From the NCBI GenBank assembly GCA_030549495.1, contig JAUIRK010000866.1, positions 372,001-436,000 of the forward strand: 64,000 nucleotides of DNA, written 5' to 3'. This DNA is from Nectonema munidae. Lineage: Eukaryota > Nematomorpha > Nectonematoida > Nectonematidae. Every line of letters begins with the position of its first letter. Positions within the stretch are counted from its first letter, which is position 1. Of the stretch, positions 1 to 10,859 are shown one piece after another. A model generated the notes under the pieces. It saw nothing but the letters and a program-made list of their open reading frames with translations, had not been told where the DNA came from and did not search any database. A program made the position numbers and the translations under genes.

Positions 1-1085
1 GCTTTTTTCAATTCTATTTTATACTGCTTTAGCATGTTTTTATATCTTATCAAATTTAGCTGATTTGGGAAGAGAACACTCATTTTGTACAACTTTTCTT
101 TATATTTTTTGAGAGAAACGAGAAAACCATGGTTCACTCTTTACTTTGGTTTTATATTTATAGCGAGGAAAACTGGCAACGAAAGATTGCTTAATGAGAT
201 TTGAAAATGAATTATAAGCAATATTGGGATCACTAGATTCCAAGACTAAATAAAAGTTCGTTTGAGAAATCTTTGAAACAAAAGTGCACCGATTTTTTAA
301 ACTGAAATTTCTTTTCCAACGGTAATGATATTTGGAGGAATTTTTATGAAAAAATTTTTTAATGATAGTACAATTTGGAAAATGGTCTGAAATGTCGGAA
401 ATTATATTGTAAGAAGAAAAAGAGGATCTGAAATTGATACAAATATTATCAACTAAAGTAGCTGAAGTTGGGGTTATGCGAGTACATTTAGTTATTGTAG
501 GAAAAAAGCCGAAAGAATGCAAAATACCGATAAAGCTCATGTAATTAGCATCTTTATCAACATCAAAGAAATTCAAATTAAAATCACCGCTTATTAGGGT
601 AAATTTAGAGAAAGAATGTGAAGAAACTATATTGTAAAGGTAAGTATTAAAAGAAGTAATGTTTGAATTAGGAGGATGATACACCGCAAGCAAATCAATA
701 AATGTTGAATCTAATTTAAAATGTAAATGAAGAAAGGCAAAAAGATTTTCCATACAAGAAAGATTATAGGTTGATATATTAGAGTGAATGATTTTTTATA
801 AAAAAATTCCTACTCCACCACCTCTTTTACCCCTTTCTTGATAATAAAAGTTGTAATCAGGAATTTCAAAATTAGTTGAACGAATATTCCAAATTTTGCT
901 CAAAATAATTAAGTCGAAGTTAAAAGTGAGTGAACTGAGCAGATTTAATAAAAAATAAAAATTAGCGTTGAGGCTTCTAATATTTAAGTGTAAGAGTTTC
1001 AAGTTTTTGTTTGAAACAAAGTTACTGTCTGAAGCAAGAATACTTGGAGAAATATACATCGTTGAACTTAAATTTTCTATATCAC
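1..1085 (-). mobile_element. LINE (CR1/L2/Jockey-like), endonuclease part, decayed
   Basis: The minus strand reads an APE-type endonuclease. The first block (1059-796) carries LLHLNIRSLNAN and ends in the glycine-rich RGGGVGIF. The second block (753-100) carries SGDFNLN and the SDISDHFP motif with the catalytic SDH. These are the standard motif order of the endonuclease that nicks the target in non-LTR retrotransposons. The two blocks are in different frames, so at least one frameshift lies between about 753 and 800. The reverse transcriptase would lie left of the window. The clade call is from the look of the endonuclease only. The element is dead. Confidence 0.8.
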
Positions 1086-1940
1086 AATCATGAAAAAAGT
1101 AAAGCGAATAAACATCAAGTTAAATTTGTCTGATTTTAAACAAAGAACATCTATTTTCAATACTAAAGTAACAATATTTGAGTTAACAAATTCATATATC
1201 TTCTTTTATATTCTCTTTAGTTCTTCTATAAAAAAATGTCATTTGAATAAAAAAGTAATAAAAAAAAATTTTATATACGACAAAATTTTCAAATTAAGAT
1301 TATCAAAAAAAGTTTAGAATAAGGTAAAGGCTGTGAGATGTTGAGATTTAACGGGATTCTCTAGATTCTTCTGAAATCTTTCAAAAAAGAGATTTTAAAA
1401 ATCTACCTCTGAATTATATCATTAATTATATACATTTTTAGTATAAAAATTTCATATTTCCTTTCATATTTTGACAAAGAGGTGAAGTTTTCAGAATTAT
1501 CAAGATTTTAAAAAGAATAAATGAATCCTTTCTATAGCTTCAGCAAAAGTCTTTTTAAATAAGTTTTACAAATTTTATTTGTTTATCAAATTCCTAATGT
1601 ACTGATGACATCAAAAATCCATATTAATTGACATCAATTTCATTTTAGTTATTTGTGTAAAAAATGAAAAAAATATTGCTAATTTTTTTAGGCCTAATTT
1701 CCTCTTTGTCAGCAGATTATTGGGAAAAACTATTTGAGAATAAATTACTCTAGAAGGAATTGTTTTAAAATAAAAATGATTATTATTATTTAAAGTATGA
1801 AATTATGCAAAATGTTAATTAAGACAAAAAATCAAAAGAAGATTTAAATTTCAAAAAATCTGAAAAACTAAAATAAGTTATCAAGAAAGTAAATTGTTTT
1901 CATTGCACATATTACAGAAGACTGCATTTCTGTATTGGCG
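1086..1940. other. AT-rich stretch, no gene seen
   Basis: Only short ORFs of biased, Lys/Ile/Phe-rich composition occur here. No splice-compatible exon, RNA gene or repeat end was recognised. Confidence 0.5.
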
Positions 1941-2160
1941 AGAGTAAGGTTGGTCTCTCAAGTTGGTCAACTCAAGGTCTTGGGTTCAATCCCGCATCAA
2001 GCCTACTTTCCTCAGAGTTCGATGCAAACGGTGCAATATGCCTTTTTGATGAAAACATCCAATGGTACGTTTACAAACTTCTACGTGTCCATAAAATGAA
2101 AGAAAACACAATGAAACTACGTTGTATTGAGAACAAAATCTGGTGAAATCAATTTTTCAG
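1941..2160 (+). repeat. tRNA-derived SINE, copy 1
   Basis: The unit begins with an A-box-like stretch (GTAAGGTTGGTCTC), followed by a B box (GGGTTCAATCCC) at about 1980-1992. It then runs through a unique body that includes a GTTCGATGCAAACGG segment. The same order of blocks recurs at 9021-9288 and, on the minus strand, at 44402-44262. Such elements are transcribed by RNA polymerase III from the internal A and B boxes and are mobilised by a partner LINE. The tail is AT-rich. Confidence 0.7.
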
Positions 2161-3215
2161 AAAAAAAATAAAAACCTATAAAGAGGAATTGTTTTGGAAG
2201 TTAATTAATTAAAGCCAAATTTTCCATACTGAGACATTCTCAGTGCTCTAAATTCGCTGTTTAAAACAAAATTTGTGTAAAAAAATTTGAAAAAAGTTTT
2301 TTTCAAAAAAATTAAGAACATGGAATTTTATAAATAACTAATATTTTTAATTTTTTCTACTTAAAAAACTATTTTTATTTTTATAAAAAAATATATTTAA
2401 AAAGAAAATTTTTCTATTTTTTTTTAATTAAAAAATTAATTTATAAAAAAAAAATTTTTTTAATTTAAAATTTCATAAAAAATATATTGAATAATAAAAA
2501 TCTTTTTTAAAAGAATATATTTTACTTTTATTTAGTGAGCTCGTTTTTTAGTTAATAAAATTATTAACTTGTAAATTTATAATTAATTGGTGATTTACAA
2601 GTAATGGAAAAAATATTTTTAAACAGCAAAGTGTCCCACGCAAATTGTCTCACAAAGCAAAATGAAATTATCTATAGGCCGGAATGTCTAGCAGTGTTTC
2701 CCAACGTAGCCCATGTGTGCCCAAACTATTTTTAGAGGGGTCCATATAAGGATATTTAAAATTAGAGGTCCATAAAATTTTGCAAAATTCCATATTAAAA
2801 ATATAAAATTTTTAAAAAGTTTAACGATTTGCTGATTATAAAATTTTAATATTGTTGGGAAAAGGTTCTGAAATTGGAAAAAAATAATATATTATCGCAA
2901 AAAGCTCAGTTATAGTTGACAATTTCTGACCATCTTGTTAATCAGTTCTGATACTAAAAGTAAATAAAGTATAATTTATTTTAAAGCGTTTAGTCGTGTT
3001 CGTAATTGGCATTCAAAAAGTCAAAATTGACTTAATTTTATTGATAGAGAAGATTTAAGTTATTAATTATCAAGGCTCACACTAAACGCCATATTTTTTC
3101 GTATACAAATTTTCTATTTTTAGATTTATAAATTTGATTTTATCAAATTAAGTTCATTTTTAATAGGGAAACAGAATTAAAAAAAATTAAAATTTATTGA
3201 GTAAGCAAATAAAAG
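2161..3215. other. AT-rich stretch with a probable hAT-type end
   Basis: Mostly low-complexity A/T sequence. At about 2691 a CAGTGTTTCCCAACG start followed by a G-rich segment (GAGGGGTCC) resembles the ends of hAT non-autonomous elements seen elsewhere in the window. No matching other end was found. No gene was seen. Confidence 0.35.
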
Positions 3216-3449
3216 TCAGTGATTAAGAATGGCTTCCTTTTTCTCATATGCTAAATGAAACGAGTTAAAAATAAAATTAGTAGCAATAAAAAATAAAGCA
3301 TCTATAAAAAATTTATCTGTTCGAAAAGATTCCATAATTCCATCCATATATATATACAGATCTCTCATCCAAGCTGTACTAAGGACATCAAAGAATTGGA
3401 AAAAGTTCACGGATTTATAACGAAAAAGTAAACGGAGAAGTACAAGCAA
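3216..3449 (-). CDS. hypothetical 77-residue ORF, possibly an exon
   Basis: The open frame is longer and less biased than nearby noise ORFs. It has aromatic-rich segments such as FFQFFDVLSTAWMRD and FFIDALFFIATNFIF, which could be one or two membrane helices, and it ends HLAYEKKEAILNH-stop. I do not recognise a family. It may be a terminal exon, a retrogene fragment or chance. Confidence 0.25.
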   Translation of the reverse strand: MLVLLRLLFRYKSVNFFQFFDVLSTAWMRDLYIYMDGIMESFRTDKFFIDALFFIATNFIFNSFHLAYEKKEAILNH

Positions 3450-3507
3450 AAAGTACGTACATTATTGTCCTTGCTTTCCTTGGCGTACAGATATAAACGA
3501 AATCCTG

Positions 3508-4767
3508 TCTCGAGATTTCTCGATTCTCGAGAATTTTAGAATTTTTTTACTTCTTGATTCTCGAGAAATTTTTGTTGAGACTCAGGAATTTAAGAAATTT
3601 TTTATTACTGAAAACATGTTAAATTTTAAATAAATATTAATAAAAAATAAATAATTATTTGTAATACACGATCAACTTTTGAATATTAAAATTTTGAAGA
3701 AATTCTAGAATGTGCAAAAAATATTTTTGATAAAATTTTTTCTCATTATTCGGAGCATGGAACTGTTATGCAAGAAAGCCAAATTCAAGTCGAATCTGTT
3801 GAGTTTGAAGAAGAATCTTTAACTCAAAGTTTAAATAGAGAAATTAAAGAATACAAGTATGATAAAAAAGTAGAAAAAGTTAGTACAATAGAAGAAGAAC
3901 TACAGATGTTCAAACAAAACAAAAATTTTGATTTATCAGAATCGATGCAATAGTTAAAAAATTCTCTTTTTTGCATCCAACCAACTTCTTGTCAATGCGG
4001 AAGAATTTTATCTCCAAAACGATTGAGTTTGAAAAACGAATCTTTAACCCTCGCACTACATAACCCGTGCATTTTCTCCGCGACACAGTTATTTTTGCAT
4101 TTTATAGGAAACTTTCAATGAACGAAAAACATATGAAGTAAACGTAAATTTCCAAAAACAACCAGTGGATCGATTAAAGAAAAAATTATGGAAAAAATTA
4201 TTATTACTACTTAAATTTTTGATTACATTCACAAAATTAACACCAAAATTATAGATGGCGTTAATCTAATATTGTATACGGGCACTTTAAAATATAAACC
4301 TTTGAAAAAATTTTATATTAGAAACTAAGCAAAAAAATAGAATTAAATTTTATTTATTTTTTATAAAAGAGTAATAAAAAAACTTTTCATATACAGCTTG
4401 AGCAGGCAGTTTTTGAATGGTTCTTGCAGATGAAACGAGAACACTTAGAACAAGTTCTTGTTGTTTTATTTCTTTTACTCAAACATATATAGCAAGCCCC
4501 TCTTTTGAACTTGATCTTCATTCGTATCATCTTCATATCCATAAAAAGATAATAAAAACTAAATTTGTATAGGAAGTTCAAGAATTTCTTCAGCCAGACG
4601 AAAGCTCTTGTTTTTTTTAAAAGTTATTTTACTAATAAAACAAAATATTTTTTTCGTAAAATATTTTTAATATTTTTTAACTTCTCGAAACTTTTCTCGA
4701 GTCTTGAAAATCATATATTTTTTTCTCGTTTCTCGAGAATTAAATTTTATCGAGAAATCAGAAGCTC
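3508..4767 (+). mobile_element. hAT transposon relic carrying a nested piggyBac relic
   Basis: Both ends are rich in CTCGAGA/TCTCGAGAA blocks in inverted orientation (about 3508-3590 and 4690-4767). The plus strand reads a hAT C-terminal region: an acidic/helical block (3768-3953), a stop, then IQPTSCQCGRILS and SPKRLSLKNES. These correspond to the hAT dimerisation domain, in which TSCQCER-type residues precede the conserved serine. At about 4046 the reading is broken by a piggyBac end in a TTAA context. The conserved glutamate region is partly lost, so the copy is inactive. Confidence 0.55.
4046..4600 (-). mobile_element. piggyBac transposase relic, C-terminal zinc-finger part
   Basis: The minus-strand ORF at 4581-4387 encodes the cysteine-rich tail typical of piggyBac transposases: CYICLSKRNKTTRTC, then CSKCSRFICKNHSKTACSSC. 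This is the RING/PHD-like module that binds the transposon ends. About 340 bases downstream, at 4046, lies TTAACCCTCGCACTAC, a plausible piggyBac terminal repeat with its TTAA target, set inside a hAT coding segment. Only the last 60 or so residues remain, so the catalytic domain is gone. Confidence 0.6.
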
Positions 4768-5569
4768 TAATGATAACAATCTACAATATAATCAACAAAA
4801 ACATGGATGTCAATCACACTGTTGTACCTGCTTTTTCCCTAAGGAGCTCAAGAAGTCACCGAAAAAAGTTTATAAAAACAAGGTGCAGAAAACGTTTTTA
4901 TAAGGCGACGTTTTTCTGAAACAGAAAAATCAATGAGTGGAATAACTTTCCAAAGTACGTTCATTATTAATTCTCCTTTTTTGCATGCATTCAAGAAGCG
5001 CCTTGATTTTTCTCGAAAGACAAAATGTTCATCTTTGCTCAGTCAAACTTTCCCACTTTTCACCTGTCATTTACAAAGTTAACTTTAATTGTAGGTATAT
5101 CACACATTAAAGGATGCGATCTTTACAGGGTTATTTCTAGCCTATTCTTTTCGCTTATAAAATTAATTATGTTATGTTATTATAACACTGAGTTGAGAAT
5201 CATTGGACTCTAGACTCTAGTGAAAAAAATTTTGCAAAGAGCGAACTTGTACAAGCTAAGCAAATTAAAAAAATGACAAAGTGACAAAATGAGAAATTTT
5301 TCAGAGGCCAAATTGTCATGAGACCGAATCGTCCTTGAAATTTGAAGTACATCAAGCCTTTTTTTGCTCAATAAATTATGTAATTTTCACAGTAAAATAT
5401 GGAAGAACTGTATTGAATTTTCGAACACAAAAAAAATGAAAGAAAAGGAATGCATATATAAAATGGGAGGCTAAGAAAGAACATTTGAAGAATTTGGTTT
5501 CTGCAAAACTCTTTTTCAAATAAAATTCAACAAAAAATTGAAATCATGTGTTAAATTTTAAGGAAACCT
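4768..5569. other. no gene seen
   Basis: Short ORFs only. The CTCGAGA-type hAT end closes at its left border. No RNA gene or convincing exon was recognised. Confidence 0.4.
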
Positions 5570-6060
5570 AAGTTAACGTATGCCGACTCTACTGATTTAG
5601 ACGTTAGTTTAACGATTTTGAAGTGTTTCCAACGCATGCTGCTTTTAGTTACAAATTGTAGCGCTTTTTGTTGTTTAGCAACTACAGTGATCGAAAAACG
5701 TCAATATAAAATCGGTCACTTTACAATTAATGATACTTCTACTTAAAAGCTTTAATTTCTATTTTGAACAAGTTCAGTTAAAAGCAAGAGAAACCCATAT
5801 GCTCACTCTATGCATCCAAGTTAAACATTTATACTCTCTGCTATGAGAGTAGGAAGCAAAACTGCTCCCTAAAGCAAAAAGCTGCTCCACATACGAGGAA
5901 CTTTTTAGTAAGGTATTAAATGTGAAAAATGAAGATTACCCTGACAAATTAGTTATCTATTCATCATGTTTGAAATGTGTCGTTTTTTATTTTCAGTGTA
6001 CAATTTCTAGCGATTTTTGCTATCCACATGTTGGCAACTGTGCAGTTATGAGTTCAGTTT
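5570..6060 (+). repeat. dispersed repeat, copy D (middle and 3' parts)
   Basis: The segment around 5640-5830 (TTTTAGTTACAAATTGTA, TGATACTTCTACTTAAAAG, CATCCAAGTTAAACATTTAT) matches 18080-18470. The segment around 5865-6050 (AAAACTGCTCCCTAAAGC, GATAAATTAGTTATCTATTC-like, CACATGTTGGCAACT-like) matches 21935-22130. It is therefore a member of the same large family and links its middle to its 3' part. No coding capacity was recognised. Confidence 0.65.
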
Positions 6061-6389
6061 TCTTTGTTCTCGCACTCTGTGCTCACGCAGAAAGAAACAG
6101 AACTTCCTTTTCCTCAAGAATGTTCACACACTTGCCTTGTTGGCACAAAGAGCTGATGATCAAAGAACCTACAAACTAAAAACTATAAACTTATCACCAC
6201 AAAACTTCAAATGAGCGATGGAATCATTTGTTGTCCAATTCACCATTCTGTGTAGAAGTTTGAGGCCAAAGTTTGAAGAAGTGTTGATGAGTTGATACAT
6301 CTTCTTCAATTAGCTTGATGAAGGAAGTGAGGCCTGCTTTCTTCTGGCAGTACTCTCTCCCTCTCCTTCGTCTTTGTGAGAATCTGTGA

Positions 6390-6528
6390 ATGGCGACGCC
6401 TCGAACCATTAGTCTGCTTTTTTTTCTGCTCCACCTCCAATTCCATCTTGACAAATCGGACATCTTGTTTGTGTCTTCGAGTGGACAACTACCTCCAGAC
6501 AAAAAAGACAGTACCGAAAAAGTTTCAG
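6390..6528 (+). CDS. candidate first coding exon of a small secreted protein
   Basis: ATG at 6390 opens 46 codons that begin MATPRTISLLFFLLHLQF, a plausible signal peptide, and continue into a polar stretch (SSSGQLPPDKKDSTEKVS). The exon stops at a strong donor, CAG|GTAAGC, at 6528/6529, leaving one base. The surrounding 6224-6612 is clearly less AT-rich than its flanks, as expected of exon and 5' UTR. The peritrophin-like exon at about 9535 has an acceptor in the matching phase. Minus-strand ORFs over the same place are read as shadows, although one contains RCPICQ, a RING-like string. Confidence 0.4.
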
Positions 6529-9020
6529 GTAAGCAGCATTCATCTTGATCTTTTCATTTCTTAAGAGCCGGGTAACGATCAGTGGCACGGTAGAACAAGC
6601 GCTTTTTCGCAAAATTTGCTACTTGTTCAAATTTGTTCTCTAAATCATCAATTTTTGAAATTTCACATTTAGAGCTGGAAAAATTCTGATATTTTTTAAT
6701 TAAAAAAATTGCTTGATTTCATAAACCCATTAAAAATTTGAACATTTACCCATTAGATAGTACAATTATAGTTTTTTTTCTAAAGAACGCGTGGCTTTGT
6801 TGTTTTGTACGCAGTTTAAATATATACAAGTTTTTCTTACTTTTCCCATAATATCTCTTTGCTACTTCAAATTGTTATCTTTACAAAAATGAAAATGATT
6901 TGCGTGTAAAAATGATTTTTTTAACAATCTACTTTACATTCAATATCGTTTGAGTATTCTGGTGGTTAACCGACTAAACTCGATTTTATCTTTTTTTAAA
7001 CAAATTTATTAATGGGGAATAAGAAACTTTTTAAATACAGGAGAGAAGAAGACAGGTTATTAACACTCCAATTTGCACAATAACAATAATAATATCATGA
7101 TACACATTTATGACGTGAACTGTTGGCCTAAACACATAAAAAAAAAAAACTCATCGCCTTTTTGCACACATCAAATATCAATATAAGTAGTAATCATTTT
7201 ATCGTGTTCTATGAAAATTATTGTTATTTCAGAAGTTCATGAAAAAAATATTTTTTAAAAAAATTTTGATCAAAATTTTGGTTTTTTGAAAATATCTTCT
7301 CGCACCCCTCAAAAAGAGTTCTCGCACCACAAGAGGTGCATGCACCACTGATTCAGAAACCCTGATTTAGATCATTTATATCTTCAACATTTAGTAAATA
7401 AGTAAAGTTATATTTTTGTCTAAAAAATCTTAGTAAAGCTCGTGAAGTCGAAAATTCGTTTTATTTAATCAATTTGTCTGAAACTTTACTCTTTTTGTTT
7501 CAAGCAAATGACCCTTCAGCACTTTACCTATATCTTTAACGTCCTATCCTAACGTGGGGTCTCGATGCAGATGCTCTGGGTTCGATTTCTGATTGTGACC
7601 TTCCTTACCATTAGCCCAGCTATGGAATTTATTCTTTCCTTGGATGAGATACCGAAACTAAAAAAAGATAAGCTGAGGGGTGGCTTTCAAAATTGCTTAA
7701 TTTATCATTTAAAATTTTTAGCTCAACTTTTTAAAGAAAGTGTATGATGGCAGAGTGATTCCCATAGAATGTCATCTTCCATGCCATTAAATTTTTGGAT
7801 AGGTTTTCCTTTTCAATGTAATTTCGTATATTTGAAGCAGACAATTTTCATTAATTGAAACACGGATCGACAGGGGATGGGGTTGAAGCGGGAACATAAA
7901 ATAATTCAGAAAATCAAAACTTGACTTTTAATCGCAAAAGCATACGAATTCGAGCGAAACTCGAGTTTGATTCTGTCTTCGATTTTTTAGCTAAGTGCCT
8001 TTTTTGCGTATGAACAGTTTTTTATTTACTAGATGTTATCTAAGGCTGTAATTTTTGTAAGAAAATACTTTTCTGCCTACTCTATAGGATCAAATGGGTT
8101 AATATATACTTCATAGTTTTCATGAAAACGTTCATTATAACCGAAACTTGCAACACCTTTTGCCAAATCGACAAACATTCCATTTTAATGATTTTTTATT
8201 CCAATATACCTAAAATAATTTTTGATCATAAAGTTAAGAGAGTGTGCAAACTTCAATTCCAAAGACTTGCCCACTTTTAAATGAACAATTTGTTGGTAAA
8301 GGGATAGATTGTTGAAATTGATGGACCACCACCAGTTTAATACGCAAAAGGTTTTAAACATATCAAAATGTGTTTAAATGCTAAACACTCTTTCTATAGT
8401 GTATTATTGATCAGTGTATATGTTGTAACTTATAAATATCTGCCATACAAGCGGTCATTTCTGACTATTTGTGCAGTGCTTATCTTTATTATTATGAGGG
8501 CAAGGAGGAGCATTATGAGACATTAGGAAAGGATGCAAACTTTCTGAAGCAAAAAACTCTGAGAACCTCACTCCGATATCCTTTTTCTGGAACAGTTTTT
8601 TGTTTGAAGATTATGTTTAAGTTAAATTCGTTTGCATGTTTGATGGATTTTAACCGAATACTCAGCCAAACTGGATAATCCGACACTCTTTAAATTCTAA
8701 TGACGCCCGATTGGTGATAGTCGACCTGTATAGAATAAATCAATACAACAACGTTAAATATTATTGAACAAACTAGGACTGAATGGTGTTCATCATATAA
8801 ATGCTGTTAGATTTCTATAAATACTTAAAATTACATTTAAGGCATTAAATCCCAATTCTCCCAAACAATATGCAAAAAGGAACAAAAGCATCTTAGACAT
8901 TTCTGAATAGGGAATGGAGAATATCAATTTTTTATATTCAAAATTAACAGTTACCCCTTTTTTACAAGTCAATTGTTCAAAAGTGTTTGTTTGAATCAAG
9001 AGAAAAAGTTTCACTTGGGG
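6529..9020. other. putative intron / intergenic, no gene seen
   Basis: A/T-rich sequence with no recognised exon. A B-box-like GGGTTCGATTTC lies at 7578 without a clear SINE body. If the 6390 exon joins the 9535 exon, this is mostly its intron. Confidence 0.35.
7255..7363 (-). mobile_element. hAT-type non-autonomous end
   Basis: Read on the minus strand, the end is CAGGGTTTCTGAATCAG followed by GGTGCATGCACC and a G-rich stretch. This is the typical look of Charlie/hAT terminal sequences. The other end is not identifiable. Confidence 0.4.
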
Positions 9021-9288
9021 ATGTGAGTAGGGTTGGTTAGATACTGGGTTTCGATAACTCAAGGTCTTGGGTTCGATCCCCCATCAAGCCTTTTTCCTCA
9101 TAGTTCGATACAAGCGGTGCAATTGTGCCTTCTCGATGAAAACACCCCAGATACCTTTACCTTTACCTTCAAAGCGCCCTCCAAGAATTCAAAAATACGA
9201 CCTTGGGGTGTTATCGCCCACTTTATGGGATACTAATTTAATTTGTTTTTATGAATTAGAAAATAAAATATCGAGCTTAAAAAACTAA
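9021..9288 (+). repeat. tRNA-derived SINE, copy 2
   Basis: This is the best preserved copy of the family. It has an A-box region AGGGTTGGTTAGATACTGG (about 9030) and a B box GGTTCGATCCCCC (9070-9082), then a body ending in a short tandem CCTTTACCTTTACCTT and an A-rich tail (AGAAAATAAAATATC). The window's other copies are at 1941 (plus) and 44402 (minus). Two ORFs here are shadows. Confidence 0.8.
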
Positions 9289-9405
9289 AAAAAAGTGTTG
9301 CTTTTTTTTTAGAAAAAATAGTATATTGTAATTAATTAATTCAATTAATTTTTTCTCCACAATTTTTTAATTTTGAACTTGGTTCGGATATAACAAATTA
9401 CGGTT

Positions 9406-9732
9406 ATGCAAATAAAATCTAGAGGTCTACATAATTTTGTTATATCATGTTTAAGATTTTTTTTAATTTTTACTCATGAAATCATTCCAATATCTTTTTT
9501 TCTTTTACTGAATATTTTTAAAGAAACTTTTTGTGAAGACCAGTTGCGCAATATTCCAACGATACAGGAAGTTGCTTACTTCGAGCATCCAATCAAGAGA
9601 ACAAAATTTGTGAGGTGTTCCAGAAACCAAGAAGCCTCAATGTACATTTCCGACTGTCCACCAGGCACATATTGGAATCAGTATGCGTACGACTGCATCT
9701 TCCCCATCAACAGAATCTTGACGAAGAAATGA
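9406..9732 (+). CDS. peritrophin-A-like (chitin-binding type 2) exon, secreted
   Basis: The ORF of 108 codons ends with a half chitin-binding domain: an aromatic block YFEHP, FVRC, then DCPPGTYWNQYAYDC before the stop. Spacing of the last three cysteines (C-x12-C, C-x12-C) and the CPPG motif fit the CBM14 family, whose members bind chitin in cuticle or gut lining. The cysteine normally found before YFEHP and the one shortly after it (here KRTK) are absent. An acceptor GTGAAG|AC at about 9535 would join in phase to the exon at 6390-6528. Alternatively the frame starts at 9406 with a hydrophobic leader. Binding ability is uncertain. Confidence 0.5.
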   Translation: MQIKSRGLHNFVISCLRFFLIFTHEIIPISFFLLLNIFKETFCEDQLRNIPTIQEVAYFEHPIKRTKFVRCSRNQEASMYISDCPPGTYWNQYAYDCIFPINRILTKK

Positions 9733-10604
9733 TTTCACCTCATTTGGCAAACCTCATGTCTACTTTTGAAAAAATTTATACTCTCTATATTCTAGATCTT
9801 AATAATTTGTTTAATTAGAGAGAATATGAAACCTTTTTAACACATTAAATAAGATGCCATTTTTAAATGATGCAGATGAATTTATGATGCTAAGGCAATT
9901 TATAGCAAATAACTTAATGGCGTCTCTTTTTTCAGGATGCCAGCTATAGAATACATGCAGAGACTAAACCAGAGGTGTCATCTAGAGAAGTTGATAAGGG
10001 GTGCATTGACCCACAAGAAATTCCGACTCCCTCAATTTTTTTGAAAAACTCAGCAAGATTGATTGTTGAGACTTTGAGCGAATTTTTTTAATTCATATTT
10101 CCCACCCTCCCCTCTTAAAAAATTTTTAATGCACCAGAACACTTGAGAGCTAGAATCGTCTCTGCACACATGGGGGATTAGCTACATGTACTTCTAAGCG
10201 AACCATAAAATAATAATAAATAATCTAATAATAGTTGTAACAGTTTTCCTTATTTTGCATACTTATAAAACACAAAAACCCGAAAGAGCCATGATCGCAC
10301 ATATAGCAGGTAGGGCAATTGTTGCCGGTCAACTGAATTTAACAGTATTCGTGTAACTTTTTTTCAGCATAGAAGTACGGCTAAATACAGTAAAAATCTT
10401 TTATAACCAAATCGATTCTTTTGATTTGAATTGGAAGAAATAATTTATTTCGTGTAAAAGTCTCATTATAACGATTAAGAAATGAGGCTTAAAATAAAAC
10501 TAACCGTTAAGACCTTTAATTGCAATCTTCTTGAACAAAATGGCGCGACACTTTTTATCTAGGAATGAACGAATAGAGGTTGAGAGTGCATTAAAAAATG
10601 AAGA
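9733..10604. other. no gene seen; decayed repeat sequence
   Basis: About 9970-10150 looks like a decayed DNA-transposon fragment (CCAGAGGTGTCATCTAG start, C-rich segment CCCACCCTCCCC). Around 10390-10490 weak TTATAAC/ATTATAACG blocks resemble the ends of the MITE at 12749. No exon was recognised. Confidence 0.3.
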
Positions 10605-10859
10605 TCAACAGCTCACAATACTTTGAGAGCAGGTTTGATTCACACTGACGCATCTGCCGTGATTAACTTCGGACTGGATCGGAGTATCATTGAAGTACGA
10701 GATCTTTTTGTCGACTCGCGCACAGCGATGCGTGGAAATGAGAGAGGAAAGACACACGCATTTCCTGATCACGGGCATGTCTTGAATGGAATCGTTTTGA
10801 AGAGTTACGCGTACAAAACTTCGGCTCACAACAATGCAGGATTTCTTACTTAAACACAT
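10605..10859 (-). CDS. cysteine-rich hypothetical, possible terminal exon of a secreted peptide
   Basis: The minus-strand frame reads seven cysteines in 84 codons. It includes KCVCLSSLISTHRCARVDKK and GRCVSVNQTCSQSIVSC directly before the stop. Base composition is much more balanced, with many CG dinucleotides, than the AT-rich flanks on both sides, which suggests selection on a coding exon. The plus strand is also open over almost the same span (10623-10853), so the coding strand is not certain. I cannot place it in a family; a disulfide-rich secreted protein is an inference. Confidence 0.35.
   Translation of the reverse strand: MCLSKKSCIVVSRSFVRVTLQNDSIQDMPVIRKCVCLSSLISTHRCARVDKKISYFNDTPIQSEVNHGRCVSVNQTCSQSIVSC

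Noticed and set aside
6409-6612. Minus-strand ORF containing RCPICQ, a possible RING finger
   Set aside because: Only one half of a RING is present, with no partner cysteines at the right spacing, and the plus strand offers a better exon with signal peptide and donor.
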